From positions 1 through 44,354 of the forward strand of contig CAZSGH010000021.1 of NCBI GenBank assembly GCA_964606405.1: a stretch of 44,354 nt of DNA, written 5' to 3'. This stretch comes from GCA-002282575 sp964606405 (GTDB lineage Bacteria > Pseudomonadota > Gammaproteobacteria > Thiomicrospirales > Thiomicrospiraceae). Shown one piece after another: positions 1 through 9,087 of this stretch; position 1 is the stretch's first letter, and each line of letters opens with the position of its first letter. The translations under genes and the position numbers were made by a program. The notes under the pieces were generated by a model. It did no database searches, was not told the origin of the DNA, and saw only the letters and a program-made list of their open reading frames with translations.

Positions 1-1
1 A

Positions 2-28
2 ATGGTCAGATTACCCACGGAACTTTAA
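2..28 (+). CDS. possible 3' end of an upstream gene
   Basis: One forward frame runs from the window edge to a TAA at 26-28, two bases before the ntrY start. In related genomes a DUF4390 gene or rsmB often precedes ntrY, so this may be the tail of such a gene. Only eight codons are visible, so the product cannot be identified. The other two forward frames stay open into ntrY, so this assignment is weak. Confidence 0.2.
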   Translation: MVRLPTEL

Positions 29-30
29 CC

Positions 31-2229
31 ATGACCCGCTTGCGCGATCGCTTAAAACCCTACCGTTTTGTACTCGGCATTGCTGTTTTACTCACCTTTT
101 CGCTGATTCTACTCAGCCAAAGTTTGCAAACTGCACAAGACTTCACCAGTACCTATGGCACGTTATTGCTCATCAACTTATTTGGTGCAGGCATTTTGCT
201 CATCTGGCTTGGTTTCAACTTATGGCAGCTGTGGCGAGACATTCGCAAGCATACACCAGGCGCACGCCTACAACTGAGACTGGTTGGTGCTTTGGCGTTA
301 CTCATTGGCATTCCCATGCTGGTTGCCTTTTTCTTTGCCCGTCATGTGATTCATCAGAGTGTCGAAAACTGGTTCGACACACAAACCGAACAGGTGTTAC
401 AAGATGCACTAACGCTCAGTCGAAGCCTACTTGATTTAAAAACACGCGATAGTTTAAATCGACTCGACATGCTCATCCAAAACAATCAAGAGGCCCTGCT
501 AAGCAGCCCAACACTAACCTTAACCAGCGTTACGGAAAGCTTAGGCGATCGCAATGCCGACATCACCCTGTTTTCCAGTGCAGGACAAGTGATGGCAACA
601 GCGAGCATTGATACGATTAACAGCAGCACACTATTACCGCAACCGCTACCCGAAAATATCTTACAACAAGTACGTCAAGGTACTCCCTACGCAGCCCTAG
701 ACGCTGAGCCATTAACCGACAACACGGTAACCAGCTTTATTCGTATCGTCTTACCCATCCGCGATAATAACAACCGTATTCTGTCATTGTTACAAGCACA
801 ATTTCACTTACCCGACGAGTTACGCCAACAAACCGACCGTGTTGCTAAAGCAAATAGCCAATACCAAACACTCGCCTTTTTGCGCGAACCCTTAAAAACA
901 TCAGTTACCATTAACCTTGCCTTGGTAGTATTACTAACCTTATTAGGCGCAGTATTAGCTGGCATTCAAGCCGCTCGCAGTTTTACGCGCCCTGTTAGCG
1001 AGCTTACCAAAGGCGCACAAAGCATCGCTAGTGGTGACTACAGCCAGCGTTTAGACCCTGATCGCCGTGATGAAATTGGTGACTTAATGCACACCTTCAA
1101 CGATATGGCAGAGCAAATCCAAAAATCACGTGACGAACTACGACGCAGCCAGTTAACCGCCGAAGGGCAAAAGCGTTATTTGCAAATTCTACTCGACCAG
1201 ATTACCGCAGGCGTACTCACTTGCGATCATAAGGGTCGACTGCGTACCGCTAACAACGCTGCATCTCGCCTTTTAGGCACACCGCTCGATGGTGTTATCG
1301 GGCAAGACTTACAACAATTGGTTGAAAAGCATAGTCCGCTCGCCCCCTTTGTGCGCGCCATGCAACAAGCTGGCGATGCCCTTGTACCAAACAGCGACAA
1401 ACCCTACGAAAACCAAATATCCATTGATGATGCTGATAGTCGACGCATCCTCATGTTGCGTATTAATCGTCTACCCGACTTACTGCATACAGCTGGAGGA
1501 TTGTTGGTTGTATTCGATGATATTACCGTCATTGTTCAATCTCAGCGCTACGCAGCATGGCAAGATATTGCCCGCCGCCTGGCACACGAAATTAAAAACC
1601 CACTCACCCCCATTCAGTTAGCAGCAGACCGGATGCGTCATCGCTTACTCGGACACCTTAACGAAGAAGATACGCGCATTCTCGATCGCGCTACCCATAC
1701 CATTATTCAACAAGTTGATTCGATGAAGCGCCTCGTACAGGATTTTGCTGACTTTGCGAAAAGCCCTAAGGTTGTTATGCAACAAATCGACATTAACAAC
1801 CTCATCCACGATCTCGTTATCATGTATCCTGTCACGGACAAACAACAGATGTCTATTCATACTGATCTAGACAATCGCTGTCCACATATCATTGCTGATG
1901 CTGGACGTTTGAGACAAATGTTTCACAATCTGATTAAAAATGCGCTAGAAGCAACAGAACAGCAATCCGAACCCAGCCTACGTATTTGTACCCGCTGCGA
2001 CGGTCAAAACTTACAGCTTTTCTTTAGCGATAATGGTCCAGGTATTCCAGAAGAACTACGCTTATGGATATTTGAGCCATACGCAACGAACAAACCAAAA
2101 GGTACGGGTCTGGGGATGGCAATTGTTAAGCGTATTTTAGATGAACACAATGCCAGCATTAGCGTTGGCAATAATGAACCAAACGGTGCTAAAATCAGCA
2201 TTTTGTTTCCGTTAAAAACACAAGGTTAA
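31..2229 (+). CDS. ntrY: NtrY-family membrane sensor histidine kinase
   Basis: Predicted inner-membrane sensor kinase that phosphorylates the NtrX-type regulator encoded 3 bp downstream. The 732-residue product has three hydrophobic segments near residues 13-35, 41-63 and 83-107, a variable sensor region, a fourth membrane segment near 294-317, then HAMP (about 318-372), PAS (about 380-500), HisKA and HATPase_c. The phospho-acceptor is His519 in LAHEIKNPLTP. The ATP site shows the N box (NALEAT), DNGPGIPEE and GTGLGMAIVKRI. A GGA at 19-21 lies nine bases before the ATG. Size and domain order match NtrY. The gene order ntrY-ntrX-trkA-trkH is a known proteobacterial arrangement. The signal sensed cannot be read from sequence; nitrogen or redox responses are known for the family, and linkage to Trk genes suggests a link to ion or membrane homeostasis. 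Confidence 0.93.
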   Translation: MTRLRDRLKPYRFVLGIAVLLTFSLILLSQSLQTAQDFTSTYGTLLLINLFGAGILLIWLGFNLWQLWRDIRKHTPGARLQLRLVGALALLIGIPMLVAFFFARHVIHQSVENWFDTQTEQVLQDALTLSRSLLDLKTRDSLNRLDMLIQNNQEALLSSPTLTLTSVTESLGDRNADITLFSSAGQVMATASIDTINSSTLLPQPLPENILQQVRQGTPYAALDAEPLTDNTVTSFIRIVLPIRDNNNRILSLLQAQFHLPDELRQQTDRVAKANSQYQTLAFLREPLKTSVTINLALVVLLTLLGAVLAGIQAARSFTRPVSELTKGAQSIASGDYSQRLDPDRRDEIGDLMHTFNDMAEQIQKSRDELRRSQLTAEGQKRYLQILLDQITAGVLTCDHKGRLRTANNAASRLLGTPLDGVIGQDLQQLVEKHSPLAPFVRAMQQAGDALVPNSDKPYENQISIDDADSRRILMLRINRLPDLLHTAGGLLVVFDDITVIVQSQRYAAWQDIARRLAHEIKNPLTPIQLAADRMRHRLLGHLNEEDTRILDRATHTIIQQVDSMKRLVQDFADFAKSPKVVMQQIDINNLIHDLVIMYPVTDKQQMSIHTDLDNRCPHIIADAGRLRQMFHNLIKNALEATEQQSEPSLRICTRCDGQNLQLFFSDNGPGIPEELRLWIFEPYATNKPKGTGLGMAIVKRILDEHNASISVGNNEPNGAKISILFPLKTQG

Positions 2230-2232
2230 CCT

Positions 2233-3579
2233 GTGAGCAAAGCCCATATCCTCGTTATCGACGACGAACCCGACATCACCAGCCTCATACAAGATATTTT
2301 AGAAGATGAGGGTTATCAAGTTGATACTGCCAACACGGGTAATCAAGGGCGTGATCTTGCACAGCGTACGCGTTACGACCTGTTACTACTTGATGTTTGG
2401 CTGCCTGACATTGATGGCATCAGCCTACTCAAAGAGTTTCTGAGCTTACCACAAGCACCAACGATGGTGATGATGTCAGGACATGCAACCATCGAGACAG
2501 CGGTAGAAGCAACCAAACTGGGCGCTGCCGACTTCTTAGAAAAACCCTTGTCACTTGCAAGACTGCTTGCAACTGTTGACCACGCACTGGCAGAACGAGA
2601 CCTTGCTCGCACGCTCACGCACACAGACACACCCAGCCAAGAAGGCCCGTTAGGTCGTTCTCCCGCTATTAAGTCTTTACGCGAACACATCAAAAAGCTT
2701 GCCCCTGTTGACGCGCCTGTCTTAATTGAAGGTGAAGCGGGTAGTGGTAAAAAACTGGCTGCTTATGCGCTACATCGAGCCAGTCCTGAACGCGGCAAAC
2801 CTTTCGCTATTGTGACGGCGGCTCAGCTCAACGACCCCATTACCTTCGCAGAATGGGTCGGTGCGGACAGTGACGGAAAACTGGCACAAGCCAATGGTGG
2901 CACCATCGTTATCGAAGACGTGGACACGCTTAGTCCTAATAGCCAAGAATGGCTTGACCAATGGTTACGCACAGGTTCACCCAAACGCCTTGATGGACAA
3001 AAACTGACGCTCAATGCACGCATTGTTGCGCTGACCTTAGCACCAATTGCGCCACTCGTAGCACAACATCGTTTCCGCGACGACCTCTACTACCGTCTGT
3101 CGGTACTGAATTTAACCATGCCGCCCTTGCGAGATCGACGCGAGGACATTCCAGAACTACTCGAACATTATATCGACCACTTTGTCCGTCAACACGCGCT
3201 CAAATATCGTCGTTTTGGTATTGCTGCACAAAATGTACTGCGTCAATATAACTGGCCAGGCAATGTGCGCGAACTTAAAAACTTAGTACATCGCTTACTA
3301 CTATTGGGTGGTGATGAGACCATTAGCGAAACAGAAACACAACAAGCACTCACACCACCGCATCATCATAGCGATACCAATGGACCTTGCCCACTCAATC
3401 TCCATCTGCCATTAAAAGAAGCACGAGAGGCGTTTGAGCGCACCTATTTGGTACAGCTACTCACCAATACCCAAGGTTCGGTTACCGACACAGCTCGCAT
3501 GGCAGGACTGGAAAGAACGCACTTATATCGCAAACTGAAAAGTCTGCATATTGACCTTCATACGGGAACAAGCTCATGA
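2233..3579 (+). CDS. ntrX: NtrX-family response regulator (sigma54-type AAA+, no GAFTGA loop)
   Basis: Cytoplasmic response regulator, partner of NtrY. The 448 residues comprise a receiver domain (phospho-acceptor Asp54 in LLLLDVWLPD, with DDEPD near the N-terminus), an AAA+ domain (Walker A GEAGSGKK at 167-174) and a C-terminal Fis-type helix-turn-helix in the last 45 residues. The GAFTGA loop that contacts sigma54 is absent: between about residue 200 and the GGTIVIEDV Walker B region the sequence is short and has no GAFTGA-like stretch. Walker B is also altered, with ED where DE is usual. Loss of GAFTGA is known in other NtrX proteins, which then act without sigma54 activation. Start is GTG, with AAGG 7 bases upstream. 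Its 3' end overlaps trkA by 4 bp (ATGA), so the two are translationally coupled. Confidence 0.92.
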   Translation: MSKAHILVIDDEPDITSLIQDILEDEGYQVDTANTGNQGRDLAQRTRYDLLLLDVWLPDIDGISLLKEFLSLPQAPTMVMMSGHATIETAVEATKLGAADFLEKPLSLARLLATVDHALAERDLARTLTHTDTPSQEGPLGRSPAIKSLREHIKKLAPVDAPVLIEGEAGSGKKLAAYALHRASPERGKPFAIVTAAQLNDPITFAEWVGADSDGKLAQANGGTIVIEDVDTLSPNSQEWLDQWLRTGSPKRLDGQKLTLNARIVALTLAPIAPLVAQHRFRDDLYYRLSVLNLTMPPLRDRREDIPELLEHYIDHFVRQHALKYRRFGIAAQNVLRQYNWPGNVRELKNLVHRLLLLGGDETISETETQQALTPPHHHSDTNGPCPLNLHLPLKEAREAFERTYLVQLLTNTQGSVTDTARMAGLERTHLYRKLKSLHIDLHTGTSS

Positions 3580-4970
3580 ATATTATCATCTTAGGTGCAG
3601 GACAAGTTGGTTCGGCTTTAGCGCAATTTTTAGCTAAAGAAAACAACAACATTACCATTGTTGACACTGACAATGAGCACTTACAAAAACTACAAGACCA
3701 TATTGATGTTCGTACCGTTAAAGGACATGCCGCTTACCCCTCTGTTCTCGAAGAGGCAGGTGCTGAAGATGCCGACATGCTGATTGCGGTCACTCCCAGC
3801 GACGAAGTAAATTTACTTGCATGTCAAATTGCTAAAATCTTATTTAAAGTACCCGACAAAATTGCCCGTATTCGTCGTAGCGAATATATTACCCACCCCG
3901 AATTATTCGATCCTGACTTTTCGACCGATGCCATGGCGATTAACACCGTCATTAGTCCAGAGTTATTAGTCATGCGCTACATCGAACAACTCATTCGCTA
4001 TCCTGGCGCATTGCAAGTACTCGACTTTGCCGACGGCAAACTGCGTTTGGTTGCCCTTAAAGTACGCACAGACGGTCCAATGATTGGGCAAAGCATTCGC
4101 GACATTACTGCCAAGCTATCACAAAACCAAGAAATTCGTATTGTGGCGATTTACCGTAACAATAAAGCCATTGCTCCCGATGGCGACACCACCTTTATCG
4201 ACGGTGATGAAGTATTCTTTTTAGCACAAACCGATGCCATTATCAGCATCATGCGCAAACTTAACCGCCTCGACGCGCCCTACAAAAAAATCTTTATTGC
4301 GGGTGGTGGAAATATTGGTGTTCGCCTTGCCAAAGCATTAGAAAATGATTTTCAGATTAAAATATTAGAGCACAACTTATCTCGCTGCCGTAGCATTGCG
4401 GAAGAACTGAGCCATTCAATCGTGTTACATGGCGACACCATGGATCGCGATTTACTTATCGAAGAAAACATCGATGAAATTGACTTATTTATTGGTGTTA
4501 CCAATCACGATGAAGCCAATATTTTATCGAGCATGTTTGCTAAGCAGCTAGGCGCACGTAAAGTGATGACTTTGGTTAACAACAATGATTACGTTAACCT
4601 CATTCAAGATGATAAAATTGACATTGCTATTTCAGCCGACCAGATTACGATTTCTAGCTTGCTTGCCAAAGTTCGTCAAGGCAACACGGCAGTGGTACAT
4701 ACCCTGCGCCGAGGTGCAGCCGAAGCGATTGAAGTTATCGCGCATGGCAGCGAAAACACATCACAAATTATTGGTCGAAAAATCGAAGAAATTGCTTGGC
4801 CGCCTGCCACCATTGTCGGTGCCTTAGTGCGCGAAAATGGCGACCTACTGATGGCACATCACGATACAATCATTGAAGCTGGCGATCATATTGTCCTTTT
4901 CGTTAGTGATCGAGAGCAAGTCCTTGCTGTTGAACGACTCATTACTCCTAAAAAAATAAAAACACGCTAA
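3576..4970 (+). CDS. trkA: Trk potassium uptake protein TrkA
   Basis: Peripheral cytoplasmic NAD(H)/nucleotide-binding subunit that gates the TrkH potassium channel. The protein is 464 residues, close to the E. coli length (458). It has the usual duplicated layout: RCK_N with the dinucleotide-binding GAGQVG at the N-terminus, RCK_C, a second RCK_N starting at IFIAGGGNIG, and a second RCK_C. The gene starts inside the ntrX stop codon region, and trkH follows after a 165-bp gap occupied by a hairpin repeat. The family call is secure. Confidence 0.97.
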   Translation: MNIIILGAGQVGSALAQFLAKENNNITIVDTDNEHLQKLQDHIDVRTVKGHAAYPSVLEEAGAEDADMLIAVTPSDEVNLLACQIAKILFKVPDKIARIRRSEYITHPELFDPDFSTDAMAINTVISPELLVMRYIEQLIRYPGALQVLDFADGKLRLVALKVRTDGPMIGQSIRDITAKLSQNQEIRIVAIYRNNKAIAPDGDTTFIDGDEVFFLAQTDAIISIMRKLNRLDAPYKKIFIAGGGNIGVRLAKALENDFQIKILEHNLSRCRSIAEELSHSIVLHGDTMDRDLLIEENIDEIDLFIGVTNHDEANILSSMFAKQLGARKVMTLVNNNDYVNLIQDDKIDIAISADQITISSLLAKVRQGNTAVVHTLRRGAAEAIEVIAHGSENTSQIIGRKIEEIAWPPATIVGALVRENGDLLMAHHDTIIEAGDHIVLFVSDREQVLAVERLITPKKIKTR

Positions 4971-4986
4971 CGCACCAATAAAAACT

Positions 4987-5119
4987 TAACGGGTTGGAGG
5001 TCTGGAGGAAGGGACCGAAAAAGCTTAGCTGTAACCCATTAATTTAACAACCTTCCTCCAGCCAAAAAATAAACTTGGAAAGTCTAAAAACTAGCGAAGC
5101 GAGGTTTTTAGATGTTCCC
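4987..5119 (+). repeat. dispersed hairpin repeat, family A, copy 1
   Basis: Non-coding element between trkA and trkH. It begins TAACGGGTTGGAGG and carries two inverted repeats. The first pairs CTGGAGGAAGG (5002-5012) with CCTTCCTCCAG (5051-5061). The second pairs TCTAAAAAC (5083-5091) with GTTTTTAGA (5104-5112), closed by a small GCGAAGC apex. The same layout recurs at 12175-12305, and shorter relatives lie at 28051-28107 (opposite strand) and 43263-43296. It could act as a trkA mRNA 3' structure, but it has no U-tract typical of a terminator. Confidence 0.75.
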
Positions 5120-5135
5120 ACGCTAGGAACTTAGT

Positions 5136-6590
5136 ATGGACATGCGCGTTATTCAACGTATTTTAGGGGTGTTGCTGATGGTTTTCAGCATCACACTGAT
5201 ACCACCCATTTTAGTCGATGTCATTTATCAAGAACATCATTGGCTCGACTTTTTCTACCCATTGCTGCTCAACCTAGCCGTTGGCTTTATGCTTTGGTAT
5301 CCTGCACGCAAAAACCGTAGCGAAATGCGCCTACGCGATGGCTTCTTCATCTCTGCTATGTTCTGGGTTGTTTTAGGCTTGGTTGCCAGCACGCCCTTTC
5401 AATTAACCCCAGAATTACAACTTTCTTTTGTCGATGCGGTTTTTGAAGCCACCAGCGGTTTAACCTCGGCGGGCGGTAGCGTCATTACAGGGCTAGACGC
5501 CCTACCACATGGCATTTTGTATTATCGCCAACAACTTAATTGGCTGGGTGGGCTAGGCATTGTCGTTCTCGCTGTTGCCATTTTACCCATGTTAGGCGTT
5601 GGTGGTATGCAACTTTATAAAACAGAAATGTCAGGCCCTTCTAAAAACGAGAAAATCGCGCCACGTATTGCCGAAACCGCACGTGGGTTATGGCTTGTTT
5701 ATGTCTGGCTAACTGTCGTTTGTGCTAGCGCATTTTGGCTAGGCGGCATGACTTTTTTTGATGCCGTTGGCTATGCTTTTTCGGTTATGTCTCTGGGTGG
5801 TTTTGCGCCACACGATGCCAGTATGGCTTATTACAACACACCTTATCTACTCATTGTCGGTGGCATTTTTATTCTGATTAGCGGCATCAATTTTACCTTA
5901 CACTTTACAGCATGGCGCAGCATGGGACTAAACCACTACTGGCGCAGTCCCGAAGTGCGCTTTTACTTACTCATTGTCGCCTTATCAACGACCATTATTA
6001 GTCTAACGCTATGGCATCACGATATTTATCCAACCTTAGAAGAATCTTTTATTGCCGGATTTTTCAATATGATTAGCGTCATGACAACAACAGGACTAAC
6101 CACGACTGATTTGTCCACATGGCCGCTGTTTGTTCCTGTATTGCTGATTGTATTAAGCTTCGTTGGTGGCTCTGCAGGCTCAACTGCAGGGGGAATCAAA
6201 GTCGTTCGTATTTTATTACTTTGGAAGCAGGGTATGAGGGAGCTATATAGTCTGGTTCATCCTAATGCCATCGTTCCCATTAAGCTCGGAACTCAAACCG
6301 TAACCGATTCGATTATTAGCGCAGTCTGGGCTTTTTTTGCGCTGTATATTTTTACCACCGTATTAATTACCTTATTATTTATGGCCACAGGATTAGACTT
6401 TGCCAGTGCGCTTGCCACCACTGCAGCAACACTCAATAACATGGGTGTTGGTTTAGCGGGTAGCGTTACAGGGGGATTTGCGGTATTAACAGACACAGCA
6501 ACATGGATTGGTACCTTTGCTATGCTACTTGGACGCTTAGAACTCTTTACGCTGTTGGTGTTGTTTACGCGTGCTTTCTGGCGCGGGTAA
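5136..6590 (+). CDS. trkH: Trk potassium uptake protein TrkH
   Basis: Integral membrane potassium-translocating subunit working with TrkA. The 484-residue protein is full length for the family. It has many hydrophobic helices and four pore-loop repeats with the selectivity-filter glycines (near SAGGSV, SLGGFAP, TTTGLTT and NNMGVG). QQLNWLGGLGIVVLAVAILP after the first pore is a strongly conserved TrkH stretch. An AGGAA lies shortly before the ATG, just after repeat copy 1. It is followed 12 bp later by an unknown membrane protein, probably in the same transcript. Confidence 0.96.
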   Translation: MDMRVIQRILGVLLMVFSITLIPPILVDVIYQEHHWLDFFYPLLLNLAVGFMLWYPARKNRSEMRLRDGFFISAMFWVVLGLVASTPFQLTPELQLSFVDAVFEATSGLTSAGGSVITGLDALPHGILYYRQQLNWLGGLGIVVLAVAILPMLGVGGMQLYKTEMSGPSKNEKIAPRIAETARGLWLVYVWLTVVCASAFWLGGMTFFDAVGYAFSVMSLGGFAPHDASMAYYNTPYLLIVGGIFILISGINFTLHFTAWRSMGLNHYWRSPEVRFYLLIVALSTTIISLTLWHHDIYPTLEESFIAGFFNMISVMTTTGLTTTDLSTWPLFVPVLLIVLSFVGGSAGSTAGGIKVVRILLLWKQGMRELYSLVHPNAIVPIKLGTQTVTDSIISAVWAFFALYIFTTVLITLLFMATGLDFASALATTAATLNNMGVGLAGSVTGGFAVLTDTATWIGTFAMLLGRLELFTLLVLFTRAFWRG

Positions 6591-6602
6591 CACAAACGAA
6601 AA

Positions 6603-7184
6603 ATGAAGACAGCAAAAGAAATAGCACTAAGTGGTTGGGCAAGATACTGGCGACACTTCGAACCCGCCTTTGCACTGACCAGTATCGCGCTACTTTTGAG
6701 TGCCATTGCAGGACACGAATCGGATTTAGCTAAGGTGGTTTTTAAGTTTTTAGATGGGCTTGAGGATCTTGGCTCGTTAGAAAACTTATTTCACCTTGTG
6801 CTATTGTTGATTAATACCAACTTACTCTTAGCTGCTATTACCTTACCGCGTTGGCAAGATTCGATGTCTTTCTTGCACAGAACCTTGGCGCGTTACGCTA
6901 TGTGGAGCTATGACTTGATGTCACAAGGGATGGCAATGGCTGCAGGCAGTTTGGTTGCTGCCTATCCTTTTTTGCCACTATTGCACAACCAAGACTCGCC
7001 CATTTCGGGCGAACTGATGCTTGCCTTAATTAGTTTTTCGATTATTTACCAATTAGCACGAGAACTGCCCGACTGGGACTTGCTGCAAGTAAAACTAAAC
7101 AACACGAACCGCAAGTTCGGTGCGCTATGGTTAGCATTGCTTACCTTTAGTAGTCTTGATGTGTATTTATGGATGGGTTATTGA
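6603..7184 (+). CDS. membrane protein of unknown function, downstream of trkH
   Basis: I do not recognise the family. The 193 residues contain about four or five hydrophobic segments (near 24-43, 60-82, 100-123, 136-152 and 171-193) joined by short loops. No catalytic motif, pore-filter motif or signal peptide is evident. It begins 12 bp after trkH on the same strand, so it is probably cotranscribed with it. A role as an accessory subunit or unrelated ion transporter is possible but rests only on position. Amino-acid composition and codon use look like its neighbours, so it is likely a real gene. Confidence 0.75.
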   Translation: MKTAKEIALSGWARYWRHFEPAFALTSIALLLSAIAGHESDLAKVVFKFLDGLEDLGSLENLFHLVLLLINTNLLLAAITLPRWQDSMSFLHRTLARYAMWSYDLMSQGMAMAAGSLVAAYPFLPLLHNQDSPISGELMLALISFSIIYQLARELPDWDLLQVKLNNTNRKFGALWLALLTFSSLDVYLWMGY

Positions 7185-7275
7185 TAAAGCAAGTAAGTTT
7201 TCGATTGCCGTTATCAAAATGATGGCGTAACATAACAAAATAAAATAAAACAGAATCTGGGGATAGAAAATAACA

Positions 7276-9087
7276 ATGAATCATGAAGCGATTGCCTGCC
7301 AATCATTAGAAAATGCCGTTGAGCACCTCATTCTCGAACCCCGCGAATACGAATACCTGTTACAACTGCAGCGCGACATCTTGGCTAAACTGATTGTTAC
7401 GGACAATACGCAAGAGGTTCTCGACAAACTCTGCCAACTCGCCGAGGCCATGTTATCTAATGCTGTCGCCTCAATTATGTTGCTCAACCCAAATACTGGA
7501 CTAATGAGCGTACGCTCAGCGCCCTCAATACCCGTTTTAGGACACCAAGCACTCGCCAACCTAACACCTAGTCCAACGGGAGGCTCTTGTGGTAACGCCG
7601 TCTTTCGTAATGAAGCGCAATACGTTATCGATACCAAAACAGATCCCCGCTGGCAAGACCTTCGCCATATCGCCTTTGACTTTAATCTGTGTTCCTGTTG
7701 GTCAATGCCCATTCGTAACACACAAGGGGAAGCCATTGGTAGTTTTGCGCTTTCCTCTTTTGAGCATCGCGCACCCTCGAGCTTCCATCGTCAACTACTA
7801 GAAATCTGTGCCTTCATTGTCAATATCGTGTTACAACGAGATCATCATGAACAACAACTTAGCGAACATCAACAACAATTAACGAAGCTTGCCTATTACG
7901 ACCAACTCACTGGCTTACCTAATCGCCAAAAACTACGCGTAGATATTGCCGACAATCCACCTTTTGCCTGCGCCATTCTGAATATCGATGCTTTTAAGGA
8001 GTTAAACGACTTATTTGGTGTTACGGCTGGTGATCGCATTCTGCAAGAAGTAGGGCATTGGCTACAACAGCGTTACCCATCAACCTACCGAATGAATGGT
8101 GATGAATTTGCCATTCTGATTGATGCGATCATTGATGATGTCACGCTATATGATTTACTTAGCACGTTAGAGCAACAACTGGTAAAAGAATCCTTCGTTA
8201 TTAATAATGAAGTGATTAACGTACAAATGACTATGGGTGCAGCAATAGGCACTGAACGCACATTGAATCGTGCTGACATAGCATTGCATAAAGCAAAAGA
8301 AACAAAGAAATCCATCGCACTCTACGAAGAAAGTGATGACATGGAAGGGAAATATCGTTCCAATATCGCTATGGCAACGGCCATTCGTAAAGCAATCGCA
8401 GATAATCGCATTATTGCCCACTATCAACCAATTGTTAATATCGAGTCAGGAAAAACTGATAAATATGAAACGCTCATGCGTATGATCGATGAGGATGGTC
8501 AGTTAGTTTCACCACTTGATGTCATTCCAATCGCTAAAAAAACAAAACTCTACTCCCAACTCACTCGTATCATTGTGACGCAAGCATGCCAATTATTTGC
8601 TAAGCGCACAGAGGCGTTTTCGGTCAATCTATCTATTGATGACATTCAGGACACACAAACACTTGATCACATCATTCAAACCATCGTGATGACCGAAACT
8701 GCACCGAAAATCACGTTCGAATTACTAGAATCTGAAGGGATCGACAACTACGAAGCCGCAACCAACTTTATCAGCACGGTTAAAGCCCTCGGTGCCAAAA
8801 TTGCCATCGATGATTTTGGCACTGGCTATTCCAACTTTGAACATGTGCTACGTTTAAATGTCGATTATGTCAAAATCGATGGATCACTCATTCGTGGTAT
8901 CGCTGATGACGGTCGCTACCGCATGATCGTTGAATCAATTGTTAACTTTGCCAACAGGATTAATGCCCAAACCATTGCGGAGTTTGTTAGCGATGAAGGT
9001 ATTTTTAACAGTGTCAACGATCTTGGTGTAACCTATTCACAAGGCTACTTCACAGGGAAACCCAACGCACTGTCAGCTACTTACTAA
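7276..9087 (+). CDS. GAF-GGDEF-EAL cyclic-di-GMP protein
   Basis: Cytoplasmic signalling protein of 603 residues with no membrane segments. Order: GAF sensor (about 30-180), GGDEF (about 205-350) and EAL (about 365-600). The GGDEF motif reads NGDEF (274-278), with the first glycine replaced, and no RxxD inhibitory site is visible upstream. The EAL motif reads ETL (398-400), but FELLESE, IDDFGTGYS and the lysine of YVKIDGS are kept. The phosphodiesterase half may therefore be active, while diguanylate cyclase activity is doubtful. The GAF domain has CSCW, a cysteine pair near residue 140, and may bind a small ligand. It stands alone after trkH and its neighbour, and its last 4 bp overlap the convergent VIT-family gene. 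Confidence 0.9.
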   Translation: MNHEAIACQSLENAVEHLILEPREYEYLLQLQRDILAKLIVTDNTQEVLDKLCQLAEAMLSNAVASIMLLNPNTGLMSVRSAPSIPVLGHQALANLTPSPTGGSCGNAVFRNEAQYVIDTKTDPRWQDLRHIAFDFNLCSCWSMPIRNTQGEAIGSFALSSFEHRAPSSFHRQLLEICAFIVNIVLQRDHHEQQLSEHQQQLTKLAYYDQLTGLPNRQKLRVDIADNPPFACAILNIDAFKELNDLFGVTAGDRILQEVGHWLQQRYPSTYRMNGDEFAILIDAIIDDVTLYDLLSTLEQQLVKESFVINNEVINVQMTMGAAIGTERTLNRADIALHKAKETKKSIALYEESDDMEGKYRSNIAMATAIRKAIADNRIIAHYQPIVNIESGKTDKYETLMRMIDEDGQLVSPLDVIPIAKKTKLYSQLTRIIVTQACQLFAKRTEAFSVNLSIDDIQDTQTLDHIIQTIVMTETAPKITFELLESEGIDNYEAATNFISTVKALGAKIAIDDFGTGYSNFEHVLRLNVDYVKIDGSLIRGIADDGRYRMIVESIVNFANRINAQTIAEFVSDEGIFNSVNDLGVTYSQGYFTGKPNALSATY

